From NCBI RefSeq assembly GCF_040730185.1, contig NZ_CP160402.1:6572001-6636000 (forward strand): 64,000 bases of DNA, written 5' to 3'. A model generated the notes under the pieces. It was not told where the DNA came from and searched no databases. It worked only from the letters and a program-made list of their open reading frames with translations. Made by a program: the position numbers and the translations under genes. Shown here in pieces: positions 9,503 through 17,989 of the stretch (its first letter is position 1; every line of letters starts with the position of its first letter). This DNA comes from Streptomyces sp. Je 1-332. Lineage in GTDB: Bacteria > Actinomycetota > Actinomycetes > Streptomycetales > Streptomycetaceae.

Positions 9503-9891
9503 TGAGCACTGACACCACCGCCTCGGTGTCCACGCACATCCTGGACACCAGCGTCGGACGCCCCGCCGAGGGCGTCGCCATCTCGCTCACCGCCCGCAGC
9601 GGCCGTGACGCCGAGTGGGTGGCGCTCGGCGGTTCCGCGACCGACGCGGACGGGCGCTGCAAGGACCTTCCGGCCCTGCCGGAGGGGACCACACACGTAC
9701 GACTCGACTTCGAGGTCGAGGCGTACTTCGACAAGAAGCAAGCCGAGGCGCAGCAGGACGCCCCCCGCGTAAGGGACAGCGGTGCGTTCTTCCCGGAGGT
9801 GGCGATCACTTTCGCCGTCACACCGGGCGAGCACTACCACGTACCGCTGCTGCTCAACCCGTTCGGCTACTCCGTTTACCGAGGGAGCTAG
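9502..9891 (+). CDS. uraH: 5-hydroxyisourate hydrolase (transthyretin-like)
   Basis: A 129-residue transthyretin-fold enzyme hydrolysing 5-hydroxyisourate, the uricase product, to OHCU. The N-terminal catalytic motif is VSTHILDTSVGRPA (His near residue 11). The C-terminal motif normally YRGS is exact (VYRGS at the very end). An internal HYHVPLLLNPFGYSVYRG completes the active site. Second gene of the operon, overlapping uraD and 5 bp ahead of uricase. Confidence 0.95.
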   Translation: MSTDTTASVSTHILDTSVGRPAEGVAISLTARSGRDAEWVALGGSATDADGRCKDLPALPEGTTHVRLDFEVEAYFDKKQAEAQQDAPRVRDSGAFFPEVAITFAVTPGEHYHVPLLLNPFGYSVYRGS

Positions 9892-9896
9892 CAGAC

Positions 9897-10820
9897 ATGC
9901 CCACGATTCTCGGCCAGAACCAGTACGGCAAAGCAGAGAACCGCGTCGTCAAGATCACGCGGGACGGCGACACCCACCACATCAAGGACCTGAACGTCTC
10001 GGTCGCCCTCTCCGGCGACATGGACGACGTCCACTACTCCGGCTCGAACGCCAACGTCCTGCCGACCGACACCACCAAGAACACGGTGTTCGCGTTCGCC
10101 AAGGAGCACGGCATCGAGTCCGCCGAGCAGTTCGGCATCCACCTCGCCCGTCACTTCGTGACGACGCAGGAGCCGATCCACCGCGCTCGGATCCGGATCG
10201 AGGAGTACTCCTGGGAGCGCATCGCGACCTCGGACAACAACTCCAAGTTCATCGGCTCGGACGAGGTCAACCACTCCTTCGCCCGCAAGGGCCAGGAGCT
10301 GCGCACCAGCCAGATCACCTTCGACGGTGAGAACTGGGAGATCATCTCCGGGCTCAAGGACCTCACGGTCATGAACTCCACCAACTCGGAGTTCTGGGGC
10401 TACGTCAAGGACAAGTACACGACGCTGAAGGAGGCGTACGACCGCATCCTGTGCACCGACGTGTCGGCCGCCTGGCGTTACAACTGGACCAGCGACGCGG
10501 ACCGGATGCCCAACTGGGAGAAGTCGTACGAGCAGGCCAAGAAGCACATCCTGCAGGCCTTCGCCGAGACGTACTCCCTCTCGCTGCAGCAGACCCTCTA
10601 CCAAATGGGTTCGCGCGTCATCAACAGCCGGAGCGAGATCGACGAGATCCGCTTCTCGCTGCCGAACAACCACCACTTCCTGGTGGACCTCGAGCCCTTC
10701 GGGCTGAAGAACGACAACGAGGTCTACTTCGCGGCGGACCGTCCCTACGGCCTGATCGAGGCCACGGTTCTCAGGGACGGGGTCCAGCCGAAGATCCCGG
10801 TCGACATGACCAACCTCTGA
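9897..10820 (+). CDS. uox: Urate oxidase (uricase)
   Basis: A 307-residue cofactor-free oxidase converting urate + O2 + H2O to 5-hydroxyisourate + H2O2. Two T-fold domains are recognisable. The catalytic Lys is in LGQNQYGKAENRVVKI (about residue 11-13) and the Thr in LPTDTTKNTVFAFAKEHG (about 57-75). SLQQTLYQMG and LPNNHHFLVDL (the conserved His/Asn segment, about 250-265) mark the C-terminal domain. ATG at 9897 sits 5 bp after uraH and follows GAGGGAG. A strong hairpin follows at 10829-10865. Confidence 0.95.
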   Translation: MPTILGQNQYGKAENRVVKITRDGDTHHIKDLNVSVALSGDMDDVHYSGSNANVLPTDTTKNTVFAFAKEHGIESAEQFGIHLARHFVTTQEPIHRARIRIEEYSWERIATSDNNSKFIGSDEVNHSFARKGQELRTSQITFDGENWEIISGLKDLTVMNSTNSEFWGYVKDKYTTLKEAYDRILCTDVSAAWRYNWTSDADRMPNWEKSYEQAKKHILQAFAETYSLSLQQTLYQMGSRVINSRSEIDEIRFSLPNNHHFLVDLEPFGLKNDNEVYFAADRPYGLIEATVLRDGVQPKIPVDMTNL

Positions 10821-10828
10821 TACGGGAC

Positions 10829-10865
10829 GCGCGCCCCCGTCCGTCCGCAGCGGACGGGGGCGCGC
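10829..10865 (+). terminator. Strong hairpin between uricase and permease 1
   Basis: A perfect 15-bp GC-rich stem (10829-10843 with 10851-10865) with a 7-nt loop and no T-tract. It could terminate or attenuate transcription ahead of the first NCS2 permease, or stabilise the uricase mRNA 3' end. Confidence 0.6.
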
Positions 10866-10887
10866 CACACCGGAGGGAACAGCAGCA

Positions 10888-12300
10888 ATGGCACAGCCTG
10901 CAAAGGGGCCGGCGAAAGGCCCGTGTTCCACCCCATCGGACATAGCTGACAGCGAGTCAAATCCCGACTGTCATCCGGTGGATGAGAAGCTCCACCCCTC
11001 GCGGCTCGTCCCCGCCGCGCTCCAGCACATCGCCGCCATGTACGCGGGCGTCGTCACTCCGCCGCTGATCATCGGCCAGGCCTGTGGCCTGGACACCGTG
11101 GCCCAGACCCGGCTCATCGCGGCGGGCCTCCTTATCGCAGGACTCGCCACCATCCTCCAGACGCTCGGCGTCAAGGGATTCGTCGGCAACCGGCTCCCCT
11201 TCGTCAACGCCGCCTCGTCGGCGGGCATCGCGCCCATCCTCGCCATCGCCGAGACCAACGCCAAAGGCGCACAACTCCCGGCCATCTATGGCGCGGTGAT
11301 GGTCGCGGGCGTCTTCTGCCTCGCCATCGGCCCGTTCTTCGGCAGACTGCTGCGCTTCTTCCCGCCGCTGGTCACCGGCGTCGTCATCACCCTCATCGGC
11401 GTCACGCTGATGCCCGTGCCCGTGAAGTGGGCGCAGGGCGGGGACGACACCGACCCGACGTTCGGCGACATGAAGTACCTGGCGCTCGCCGCCTTCACCC
11501 TCGTCGTGATCCTGCTCTTCCAGCGCTTCGGACGCGGCTTCCTCAAGCAAGTCGCCCTGCTGGCAGGCATGTTCATCGGAACGCTGGCCGCGATCCCCTT
11601 CGGGATGGCCGACTTCACGTCCGTGCAGACGGCCCCGCTCGCCGCCCTGCCGACGCCGTTCGCCGCCGGCGCCCCCACCTTCCAGCCCGCCGCGATCCTC
11701 TCGCTCTGCATCGTGATGCTGGTCCTGATGACCGAGTCGGCGGCCGGCATGCTCGCCCTCGGCGAGATCTGCGAGCGCGAGACGAACGGCAAGACCATCA
11801 CGCGCGGCCTGCGCACCGACGGCATCGCGACGCTCGTCGGCCCCGTCTTCGGCGGCTTCCCGACCTCCGCCTTCGCGCAGAACGTCGGCGTCGTCTCGCT
11901 GACCCGCGTCCGCAGCCGCTACGTCGTGGCCGTCGCCGGTGGCGCGCTCATCGTGCTCGGGGCCTTCCCGGTGCTGGGAGCGGTCGTCAACGTGGTTCCC
12001 ATGCCGGTACTCGGCGGCGCGGGCATCGTCCTGTTCGGCTCCATCGCCGTGAGCGGCATCCGCACGCTCTCCGAGGCCGGCCTCGACGACAGCTCCAACA
12101 TCATCCTGGTGGCCGTGGCGCTCGGAGCGGGCATCATCCCGCTCGCCGCGCCCACCTTCTACGCCGAATTCCCGGCCTGGGCGCAGACCGTCCTCGGCTC
12201 CGGAATCAGTGCGGGAGCGCTGGCAGCGGTCCTGCTCAACCTGTTCTTCAACCATCTCGGCACCCGTGGCCCCGCGGCCGCGGCACTCAAATCTTCCTAG
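10888..12300 (+). CDS. NCS2-family nucleobase:cation symporter, paralogue 1
   Basis: A 470-residue membrane permease of the uracil/xanthine/uric-acid (NCS2) family, with about 14 hydrophobic segments. Signatures are QHIAAMYAG in the first segment, TESAAGMLALGEICER (about residues 282-297) and the family motif QNVGVVSLTR (QNxGxxxxT[RKG], about 330-340). The substrate is likely xanthine, guanine or urate from context; sequence alone does not decide. It lies between uricase and the 8-oxoguanine deaminase-like gene, 48 bp from the latter with no terminator, so those two are probably co-transcribed. ATG 10888 follows GGAGGG. Confidence 0.9.
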   Translation: MAQPAKGPAKGPCSTPSDIADSESNPDCHPVDEKLHPSRLVPAALQHIAAMYAGVVTPPLIIGQACGLDTVAQTRLIAAGLLIAGLATILQTLGVKGFVGNRLPFVNAASSAGIAPILAIAETNAKGAQLPAIYGAVMVAGVFCLAIGPFFGRLLRFFPPLVTGVVITLIGVTLMPVPVKWAQGGDDTDPTFGDMKYLALAAFTLVVILLFQRFGRGFLKQVALLAGMFIGTLAAIPFGMADFTSVQTAPLAALPTPFAAGAPTFQPAAILSLCIVMLVLMTESAAGMLALGEICERETNGKTITRGLRTDGIATLVGPVFGGFPTSAFAQNVGVVSLTRVRSRYVVAVAGGALIVLGAFPVLGAVVNVVPMPVLGGAGIVLFGSIAVSGIRTLSEAGLDDSSNIILVAVALGAGIIPLAAPTFYAEFPAWAQTVLGSGISAGALAAVLLNLFFNHLGTRGPAAAALKSS

Positions 12301-12348
12301 GGTCATGCCGTGCCCACATCGCCACTCACCACAGAAGGAAGAAGCACC

Positions 12349-13737
12349 ATGGCAGCACCGGCAGACCTGCAGCGCATCGTCATCGAGAACTGCGCGATCG
12401 CGACCGTCGACGCGAACGACACCGAGTACGCGTCGGGATACGTCGTCGTCGCGGGCAACAAGATTGAGTCCATCGGCGCGGGCAAGGCTCCCGAGGGCCT
12501 CGCCAACGTCGTACGCCGTGTGGACGGGACCGGTCACCTGGTGACCCCCGGCCTGGTCAACACCCACCACCACTTCTACCAGTGGATCACCCGCGGCCTC
12601 GCCACCGACCACAACCTGTTCCAGTGGCTGACGGCGCTCTACCCGACCTGGGCCCGCATCGACGAGCAGATGGTGAAGGCCGCGGCCCAGGGTTCGCTCG
12701 GCATGATGGCCCGCGGCGGTGTCACCACCGCGATGGACCACCACTACGTCTTCCCGAAGAACTCGGGCGACCTGTCCGGCGCCATCATCGGCGCCGCGAG
12801 CGACATGGGTGTGCGCTTCACCCTCGCCCGCGGCTCCATGGACCGCAGCGAGAAGGACGGCGGCCTGCCGCCGGACTTCGCCGTCGAGACCCTTGAGGGC
12901 GCGCTCGCCGCGACCGCCGAGACCGTCGACAAGCACCACGATGCCTCCTTCGACGCGATGACCCAGGTCGCCGTCGCCCCCTGCTCCCCGTTCTCGGTCT
13001 CGACCGAACTCATGAAGCAGGGCGCGGAGTTGGCGCGCGCCAAGGGTGTACGTCTGCACACCCACGGCAGCGAGACGGTCGAGGAGGAGAAGTTCTGCCA
13101 CGAGCTCTTCGGCATGGGCCCGACCGACTACTTCGAGTCGACCGGCTGGCTCGGTGACGACGTGTGGATGGCGCACTGCGTCCACATGAACGACTCCGAC
13201 ATCGCCGCGTTCGCCCGCACCGGCACGGGTGTCGCGCACTGCCCCTCCTCCAACGCGCGCCTCGCGGCAGGCATCGCCCGCGTACCGGACATGCTGAAGG
13301 CGGGCGTCCCCGTCGGCCTCGGTGTCGACGGCACCGCGTCCAACGAGTCCGGCGAGCTCCACACCGAGCTGCGCAACGCGCTGCTCATCAACCGCCTCGG
13401 CGCCCACCGCGAAGCCGCCCTGAACGCACGTCAGGCGCTGCGCCTCGGCACCTTCGGCGGTGCCCAGGTCCTGGGCCGCTCCACGCAGATCGGGTCGCTC
13501 GAGCCGGGCAAGCTCGCCGACCTGGTCCTCTGGAAGATCGACGGTATCGGGCACTCCTCGATCGCCGACCCGGTGACCGCCATCGTCTTCGGCGCGGCGG
13601 CCCCGGTCACGCTCTCCCTCGTCAACGGCCGCCCGATCGTCGAGAACGATCGTCTGCTGCACGTCGACGAGGACGCCATCGCCCGCTCCACGCGGGAGGA
13701 GGCGCAGCGCCTCGCGCGGATCGCCGCCGGGAGCTGA
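12349..13737 (+). CDS. 8-oxoguanine deaminase / guanine-type amidohydrolase
   Basis: A 462-residue metal-dependent amidohydrolase. Metal ligands are in the NTHHHFYQWITRGL segment (about 76-89), HTHGSETVEEE (about 238), MAHCVHM (about 275) and GVDGTASNESGE (Asp near 325). The WITRGLATDHNLFQWL stretch is characteristic of the 8-oxoguanine deaminase branch (8-oxoguanine to urate), which also covers enzymes active on related pterins and cytosines. Making urate directly would feed the adjacent uricase. ATG at 12349 follows AAGGAAG; an in-frame GTG at 12310 is less likely. It lies directly behind permease 1. Confidence 0.85.
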   Translation: MAAPADLQRIVIENCAIATVDANDTEYASGYVVVAGNKIESIGAGKAPEGLANVVRRVDGTGHLVTPGLVNTHHHFYQWITRGLATDHNLFQWLTALYPTWARIDEQMVKAAAQGSLGMMARGGVTTAMDHHYVFPKNSGDLSGAIIGAASDMGVRFTLARGSMDRSEKDGGLPPDFAVETLEGALAATAETVDKHHDASFDAMTQVAVAPCSPFSVSTELMKQGAELARAKGVRLHTHGSETVEEEKFCHELFGMGPTDYFESTGWLGDDVWMAHCVHMNDSDIAAFARTGTGVAHCPSSNARLAAGIARVPDMLKAGVPVGLGVDGTASNESGELHTELRNALLINRLGAHREAALNARQALRLGTFGGAQVLGRSTQIGSLEPGKLADLVLWKIDGIGHSSIADPVTAIVFGAAAPVTLSLVNGRPIVENDRLLHVDEDAIARSTREEAQRLARIAAGS

Positions 13738-14033
13738 ACACCTGGAACTCCGGTCAGGGGGGACGGCCCCTGACCGGACTTGAGCAGCCGAGCGGGCTGC
13801 TCAAGTGCCGCCCCGGAACGTGGCCCAAAGCTTCACGTTCCCGGGGCGGTCAGTACTACCTGGGCGCACCACCCACCGGTTTCGCCGGTACTTCTCAGCA
13901 CCACTTCTCAGCACTACTTCTCGGCACCACCCACAACTTCATACCGAGCAAGCCCTTGCACCACGCACCACCTCCCAGAAGCGAAAAGTGCCGGCAGAGC
14001 CGCCCGTACTGGAAAACAACCGGAGGAGCCACA
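13738..14033 (+). repeat. Three consecutive hairpins and a 13-bp tandem repeat before permease 2
   Basis: Hairpin 1 is 13749-13760 with 13767-13778 (12 bp). Hairpin 2 is 13779-13789 with 13795-13805 (11 bp). Hairpin 3 is 13808-13822 with 13834-13849 (15 bp with one bulged C). They abut one another. Downstream, ACTTCTCAGCACC is repeated three times in tandem at 13890-13928, with one change each in copies 2 and 3. No AllR-like site was seen here. The first hairpin is probably the deaminase terminator. Confidence 0.65.
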
Positions 14034-15548
14034 GTGGCCACTCAGCCCAGGTTCACCAAGCAAGGCACCACCCCAGGCACCACTCCAGACCCATCCGATG
14101 TCGACGGCGAGAGCGCCATAGCCGGCGAAAGTGCCGTCCACCCCGTCGACCAGAAGCTCCCGCCGCTCAAGATGGCGACGACCGGTCTCCAGCACGTGGC
14201 GGCCATGTACGCGGGTGTCGTCGCCCCGCCGCTCATCGTGGGCGCGGCGATAGGCCTCTCCGCGAAGGAACTCACCTTCCTGACCGGAGCCTGTCTGTTC
14301 ACGGCAGGACTGGCCACCTTCCTCCAGACGCTCGGCATCTGGAAGATCGGCGCCCGTCTGCCCTTCGTCAACGGCGTCACCTTCGCGGGTGTCGCCCCGA
14401 TGATCGCGGTCGTCGAATCGACCGACAACAAGGACGACGCGCTCCCGATCATCTTCGGTGCGGTGATCGTCGCGGGCGTACTCGGCTTCATCGCGGCGCC
14501 GTTCTTCTCGAAGCTCGTCCGCTTCTTCCCGCCGGTGGTGACCGGCACGGTCATCACGCTCATCGGCATCTCGCTGATGCCGGTCGCCTTCGGCTGGGCG
14601 CAGGGGCCGGTTCCGGGCGCGGATGACTACGGCTCGATGAAGAACCTGGGCCTGGCGGGCATCACCTTGGTGATCGTTCTGCTCCTTCGCCGCTTCACCA
14701 CCGGCTTCGTCAAGCAGATCGCCGTGCTCCTCGGCCTCATCGTCGGCACGGTCATCGCGATCCCGTTCGGGGTCACGGACTTCAGCCCGGTCGGCGACGC
14801 GGACATCGTCGGCTTCCCGACTCCGTTCCACTTCGGCGCCCCGCAGTTCGCGGCGGCGGCGATCGTCTCCCTGTGCGTGGTGATGGTCGTCTCCATGACC
14901 GAGTCCACCGCCGACATGCTGGCGCTCGGCGAGATCGTCGACCGCCCCGCCGACGAGAAGACCATCGCGGCCGGCCTGCGCGCGGACTGCCTCGGTTCGG
15001 CGGTCAGCCCGCTCTTCAACGGCTTCATGTGCAGCGCGTTCGCGCAGAACATCGGCCTGGTCGCGATGACGAAGATCCGCAGCCGGTACGTCGTCGCCGT
15101 GGGCGGCGGCTTCCTGGTCCTGATGGGCCTGTGCCCGATGGCGGCCTCGCTGATCGCGGTCGTACCGCGGCCGGTGCTCGGTGGCGCGGGTGTCGTCCTG
15201 TTCGGATCGGTCGCGGCGAGCGGCATCCAGACGCTGGTCAAGGCGAACCTGGAGCGCGACAACAACGTCCTGATCGTGGCCGTCTCGCTGGCCGTCGGCC
15301 TCATCCCGATCGCGGCGCCGGAGTTCTACCACGCGTTCCCGGAGACCGCGAAGATCATCCTCGACTCGGGCATCTCCACGGGCTGTGTCGCGGCGGTGCT
15401 GTTGAACCTGGTCTTCAACCACATCGGCAAGCGGGGCGAGGACGACGACGTGACCAATCCGATGGAGCCTGGGGGAGAGATCGCTGAGCAGAGGGTCCAC
15501 GAGGAGCGCGAGGTGCACAAGGGGTCTTCCCCGGCGGGGGCCCACTGA
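14034..15548 (+). CDS. NCS2-family nucleobase:cation symporter, paralogue 2
   Basis: A 504-residue NCS2 permease. It has a polar N-terminal tail of about 45 residues, QHVAAMYAG in the first membrane segment, TESTADMLALGEIVDR, and an intact QNIGLVAMTK motif. A hydrophilic C-terminal tail of about 40 residues follows the last segment. GTG at 14034 is preceded by GGAGGAG. It sits behind three hairpins, so it is probably transcribed separately from the deaminase. Substrate unassigned among purines. Confidence 0.9.
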   Translation: MATQPRFTKQGTTPGTTPDPSDVDGESAIAGESAVHPVDQKLPPLKMATTGLQHVAAMYAGVVAPPLIVGAAIGLSAKELTFLTGACLFTAGLATFLQTLGIWKIGARLPFVNGVTFAGVAPMIAVVESTDNKDDALPIIFGAVIVAGVLGFIAAPFFSKLVRFFPPVVTGTVITLIGISLMPVAFGWAQGPVPGADDYGSMKNLGLAGITLVIVLLLRRFTTGFVKQIAVLLGLIVGTVIAIPFGVTDFSPVGDADIVGFPTPFHFGAPQFAAAAIVSLCVVMVVSMTESTADMLALGEIVDRPADEKTIAAGLRADCLGSAVSPLFNGFMCSAFAQNIGLVAMTKIRSRYVVAVGGGFLVLMGLCPMAASLIAVVPRPVLGGAGVVLFGSVAASGIQTLVKANLERDNNVLIVAVSLAVGLIPIAAPEFYHAFPETAKIILDSGISTGCVAAVLLNLVFNHIGKRGEDDDVTNPMEPGGEIAEQRVHEEREVHKGSSPAGAH

Positions 15549-15566
15549 CGTAACGTGCGTGACGCC

Positions 15567-15602
15567 GCCCGTATGGCGGAAGTTACTTTCCAGTCGGAGT
15601 TG
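15567..15602. promoter_or_regulatory. Degenerate AllR-like operator pair upstream of permease 3
   Basis: GCCCGTATGGCGGAA (15567-15581) and TTCCAGTCGGAGTTG (15588-15602). Each retains one good half-site, and the centres are again 21 bp apart. It lies about 80 bp upstream of the permease 3 start codon. The conserved spacing is the main support. Confidence 0.55.
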
Positions 15603-15684
15603 TGGTCGGCTCCGCCGCGCGCCTCGTGGACTCCCGCGCGGCGGGGTCGACTTCCGGCGTCACGCACACGGAAGAAGCGCCACC

Positions 15685-17100
15685 ATGAGTTCTCAGCACA
15701 GCCCTGGCGAGAAGGCGGCGGCGGTCGGCGCAGCCGACCCCACCGACGCGGCCCCCGAAGTTCATCCGGTCGACGAGATCCTGCCGCCGGGCCGGATGCT
15801 CGTCGCAAGCCTCCAGCACGTCGCCTCCATGTACGCCGGCGCGGTCTCGGTCCCGCTCGTCGTGGCCGTCGCCGCCAAGATGTCGCCGGGGGACACGGCC
15901 GTACTCATGGGCGGCAGCCTCCTGATGGCGGGCATCGCGACGCTGCTCCAAACCCTGGGCATAGGCAACTTCATCGGTTCGAAGCTGCCGTTCGTGAACG
16001 GCGTCTCGTTCGCGGGCGTCGGCGTGATGCTGACGATCATCACGACCCAGGGCGGCGTCGAGGCGGGGATGCCGGTCGTCTTCGGGGCGATCATCGTGTC
16101 GAGCATCTTCGGCTTCCTGGTGAGTTCGTACTTTTCGCGACTGGTCCGCTTCTTCCCGCCGGTGGTGACGGGATCGGTCATCACCTTGATCGGCGTCTCG
16201 CTGATCCCCGTCGCGTACGACTGGATCGTGGACGATTCGGCCACGGGCACGCCGGAGCCGGGCAGCATCGGCCTCGCGGGTGCGACGGTCCTGGTCATGC
16301 TGTTGCTCCAGCGCTTCACGCGGGGGTTCCTCAAGCAGATCAGCATGCTCTTCGCGATGATCTTCGGAACGCTGCTCGCGATCCCGATGGGCCTCGCCGA
16401 CTTCTCCAAGCTGGACGACGCCGCGCTGGTCGGCATCCCCTCGCCACTCCACTTCGGAGCACCGGAGTTCAACATCCCGGCCATCATCTCGATGTGCGTG
16501 GTGATGCTGGTGATCCTGACGGAGTCGACGGCGGACATGATCGCCCTGGGCAAGATCGTCGACAGGGATGTGGACGAGAAGACGATCGCGCGCGGCCTGC
16601 GCGCCGACGCGCTCGGCTCGGCTCTCAGCCCTCTCTTCAACGCCTTCCACGCGAGCGCGTTCGCGCAGAACATCGGCCTGGTCGTCATCTCCAAGGTGCG
16701 CAGCCGGTTCGTGGTGGCGCTGAGCGGAGCAATTCTGGTCCTGATCGGCCTGAGCCCGGCCGCTGCGAGGCTGATCTCCGTGGTTCCGATGCCGGTCCTC
16801 GCCGCGGTCAGCCTCTTCCTCTTCGGCTCCATCGCGGTCAGCGGCATCCAGACACTGCTCCAGGCGGACCTGCATCGGGGCGACAACGCCCTGATCGTGG
16901 TGGTCACCCTCGGCGCGGGCTTGGCCCCGGCACTCTCGGACGGCTTCTACGACGCGTTCCCGGCCTGGGCGCAGATTGTTCTGGGGTCGGGGATTTCTAC
17001 GGGGTGTTTGTTGGCGGTGGCGCTGAACTTGGTGTTCAACCATCTGGGGAGTGGGGCGAGTTCGAGTCCTGCCGAACCGGAGCCTGCGGTCACGCACTGA
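15685..17100 (+). CDS. NCS2-family nucleobase:cation symporter, paralogue 3
   Basis: A 471-residue NCS2 permease with QHVASMYAG in the first segment and TESTADMIALGKIVDR. The family motif reads QNIGLVVISK, with Ser instead of the usual Thr at position 9, unlike its two neighbours. ATG at 15685 follows GGAAGAAG. Unlike paralogues 1 and 2 it has an AllR-like operator pair upstream, so it may be the importer dedicated to allantoin-type or urate induction. Substrate is not determined. Confidence 0.9.
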   Translation: MSSQHSPGEKAAAVGAADPTDAAPEVHPVDEILPPGRMLVASLQHVASMYAGAVSVPLVVAVAAKMSPGDTAVLMGGSLLMAGIATLLQTLGIGNFIGSKLPFVNGVSFAGVGVMLTIITTQGGVEAGMPVVFGAIIVSSIFGFLVSSYFSRLVRFFPPVVTGSVITLIGVSLIPVAYDWIVDDSATGTPEPGSIGLAGATVLVMLLLQRFTRGFLKQISMLFAMIFGTLLAIPMGLADFSKLDDAALVGIPSPLHFGAPEFNIPAIISMCVVMLVILTESTADMIALGKIVDRDVDEKTIARGLRADALGSALSPLFNAFHASAFAQNIGLVVISKVRSRFVVALSGAILVLIGLSPAAARLISVVPMPVLAAVSLFLFGSIAVSGIQTLLQADLHRGDNALIVVVTLGAGLAPALSDGFYDAFPAWAQIVLGSGISTGCLLAVALNLVFNHLGSGASSSPAEPEPAVTH

Positions 17101-17440
17101 GCCCAGCGGTGCGGCTCGGCTCGGGCGGTGCGCGGGAATCCGACATCACCCTCGCCGCGCCACGTCCGTGTCGCATACGTGCCGGACCAGGGCTGTACGG
17201 CCCTGCTGAACTCGGCGGCATGCCCGCACCCGCCACGAAGCACCCGACCCACCGCCGGCCTGATGACGACCCTGCCCGGCATCCTCGCGGCGTCGCCGCA
17301 CCGGTTGTCGGCGGTGGCCGTGATGGCTGGGGCGGGGACGAATCCTGTTTCGGGCAGCGTCGAAAGTTCTTCCTCCGGCGCCGGGCGACCGGCAGCGTTG
17401 TCACCGGAAAGATGACCGCAATCCACGGTTCGGGGGAACC
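17101..17440. other. Intergenic region, nothing recognised
   Basis: About 340 bases between permease 3 and a secreted protein. Short frames encode Ser/Pro/Ala-rich sequence without a recognisable domain. I see no convincing terminator stem or operator. Confidence 0.35.
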
Positions 17441-17923
17441 ATGCTCATCGCATCACGCTCCATCAAAACCGCACTCATCGGAGTGAGCAGCGCCACGCTG
17501 CTCGCCACCGGGGGCATGGCCGAGGCCTCGGCCTCGGCCGCGCAGAAGACGACCACCACCGCTGCCGCCGCCAAGAAGCGGATGAGTTCCGCCGAGTCGG
17601 AGAGCTGGGGTTACGGCAAGGTCAAGTGGACGTTCACCAAGGGCCACCGCGGGACGTTCTCCAATATCGACTCCTACGCGAAGGACAAGAGCTGCGACAG
17701 CAAGGAGGTCTACGTCCAGCTCCACGCGAGGACCACCTCCGGCAAGACGCTCAAGGTCAACCTGGCCCAGGACGACTGGTGCAGCGGCGGCGGTGACTCG
17801 TACAACAACAGGACGTGGAGGATCGGCTACAACGTCAAGTGGGCCCGCGCCGTCGTGTGCAAGAACGAATGGGGCCCCAACAACACCTGTAAGGCCGGCA
17901 ACAAGCAGTACTACCCGTTCTGA
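17441..17923 (+). CDS. Small secreted protein of unknown function
   Basis: A 160-residue exported protein. The N-terminus has basic residues and a hydrophobic core (SIKTALIGVSSATLLATGG) followed by an Ala-rich cleavage region (ASASA) near residue 33. The mature part has four Cys (KSCDSKE, DDWCSGGG, VVCKNE, NNTCKAG), enough for two disulfides, and many aromatic residues. I recognise no enzymatic family. It is convergent with the LysE gene, with a strong hairpin between them. ATG 17441 follows GGGGGAACC. Confidence 0.65.
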   Translation: MLIASRSIKTALIGVSSATLLATGGMAEASASAAQKTTTTAAAAKKRMSSAESESWGYGKVKWTFTKGHRGTFSNIDSYAKDKSCDSKEVYVQLHARTTSGKTLKVNLAQDDWCSGGGDSYNNRTWRIGYNVKWARAVVCKNEWGPNNTCKAGNKQYYPF

Positions 17924-17946
17924 TCCCTGTCCGAGGGAGGTGGGGA

Positions 17947-17980
17947 GGCCCAGGGCGCGGGGCGGGGCGCGCCCTGGGCC
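17947..17980. terminator. Bidirectional terminator between secreted protein and LysE genes
   Basis: GGCCCAGGGCGCG (17947-17959) is exactly complementary to 17968-17980 with an 8-nt G-rich loop. It lies between two convergent stop codons. Confidence 0.75.
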
Positions 17981-17989
17981 CGGGGTTTC

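Noticed and set aside
10957..13662. A 901-codon open frame antisense to permease 1 and the deaminase
   Set aside because: It spans two well-supported genes on the other strand and has a low-complexity charged composition. No domain is visible.
13890..13928. CRISPR-like array
   Set aside because: Repeats are 13 bp, directly abutting with no spacers, and no cas genes are in the window.
13164..15548. A long open frame merging the deaminase 3' region with permease 2
   Set aside because: The part before 14034 is an out-of-frame reading of the deaminase and of intergenic hairpins. Permease 2 has a GTG at 14034 with GGAGGAG upstream.
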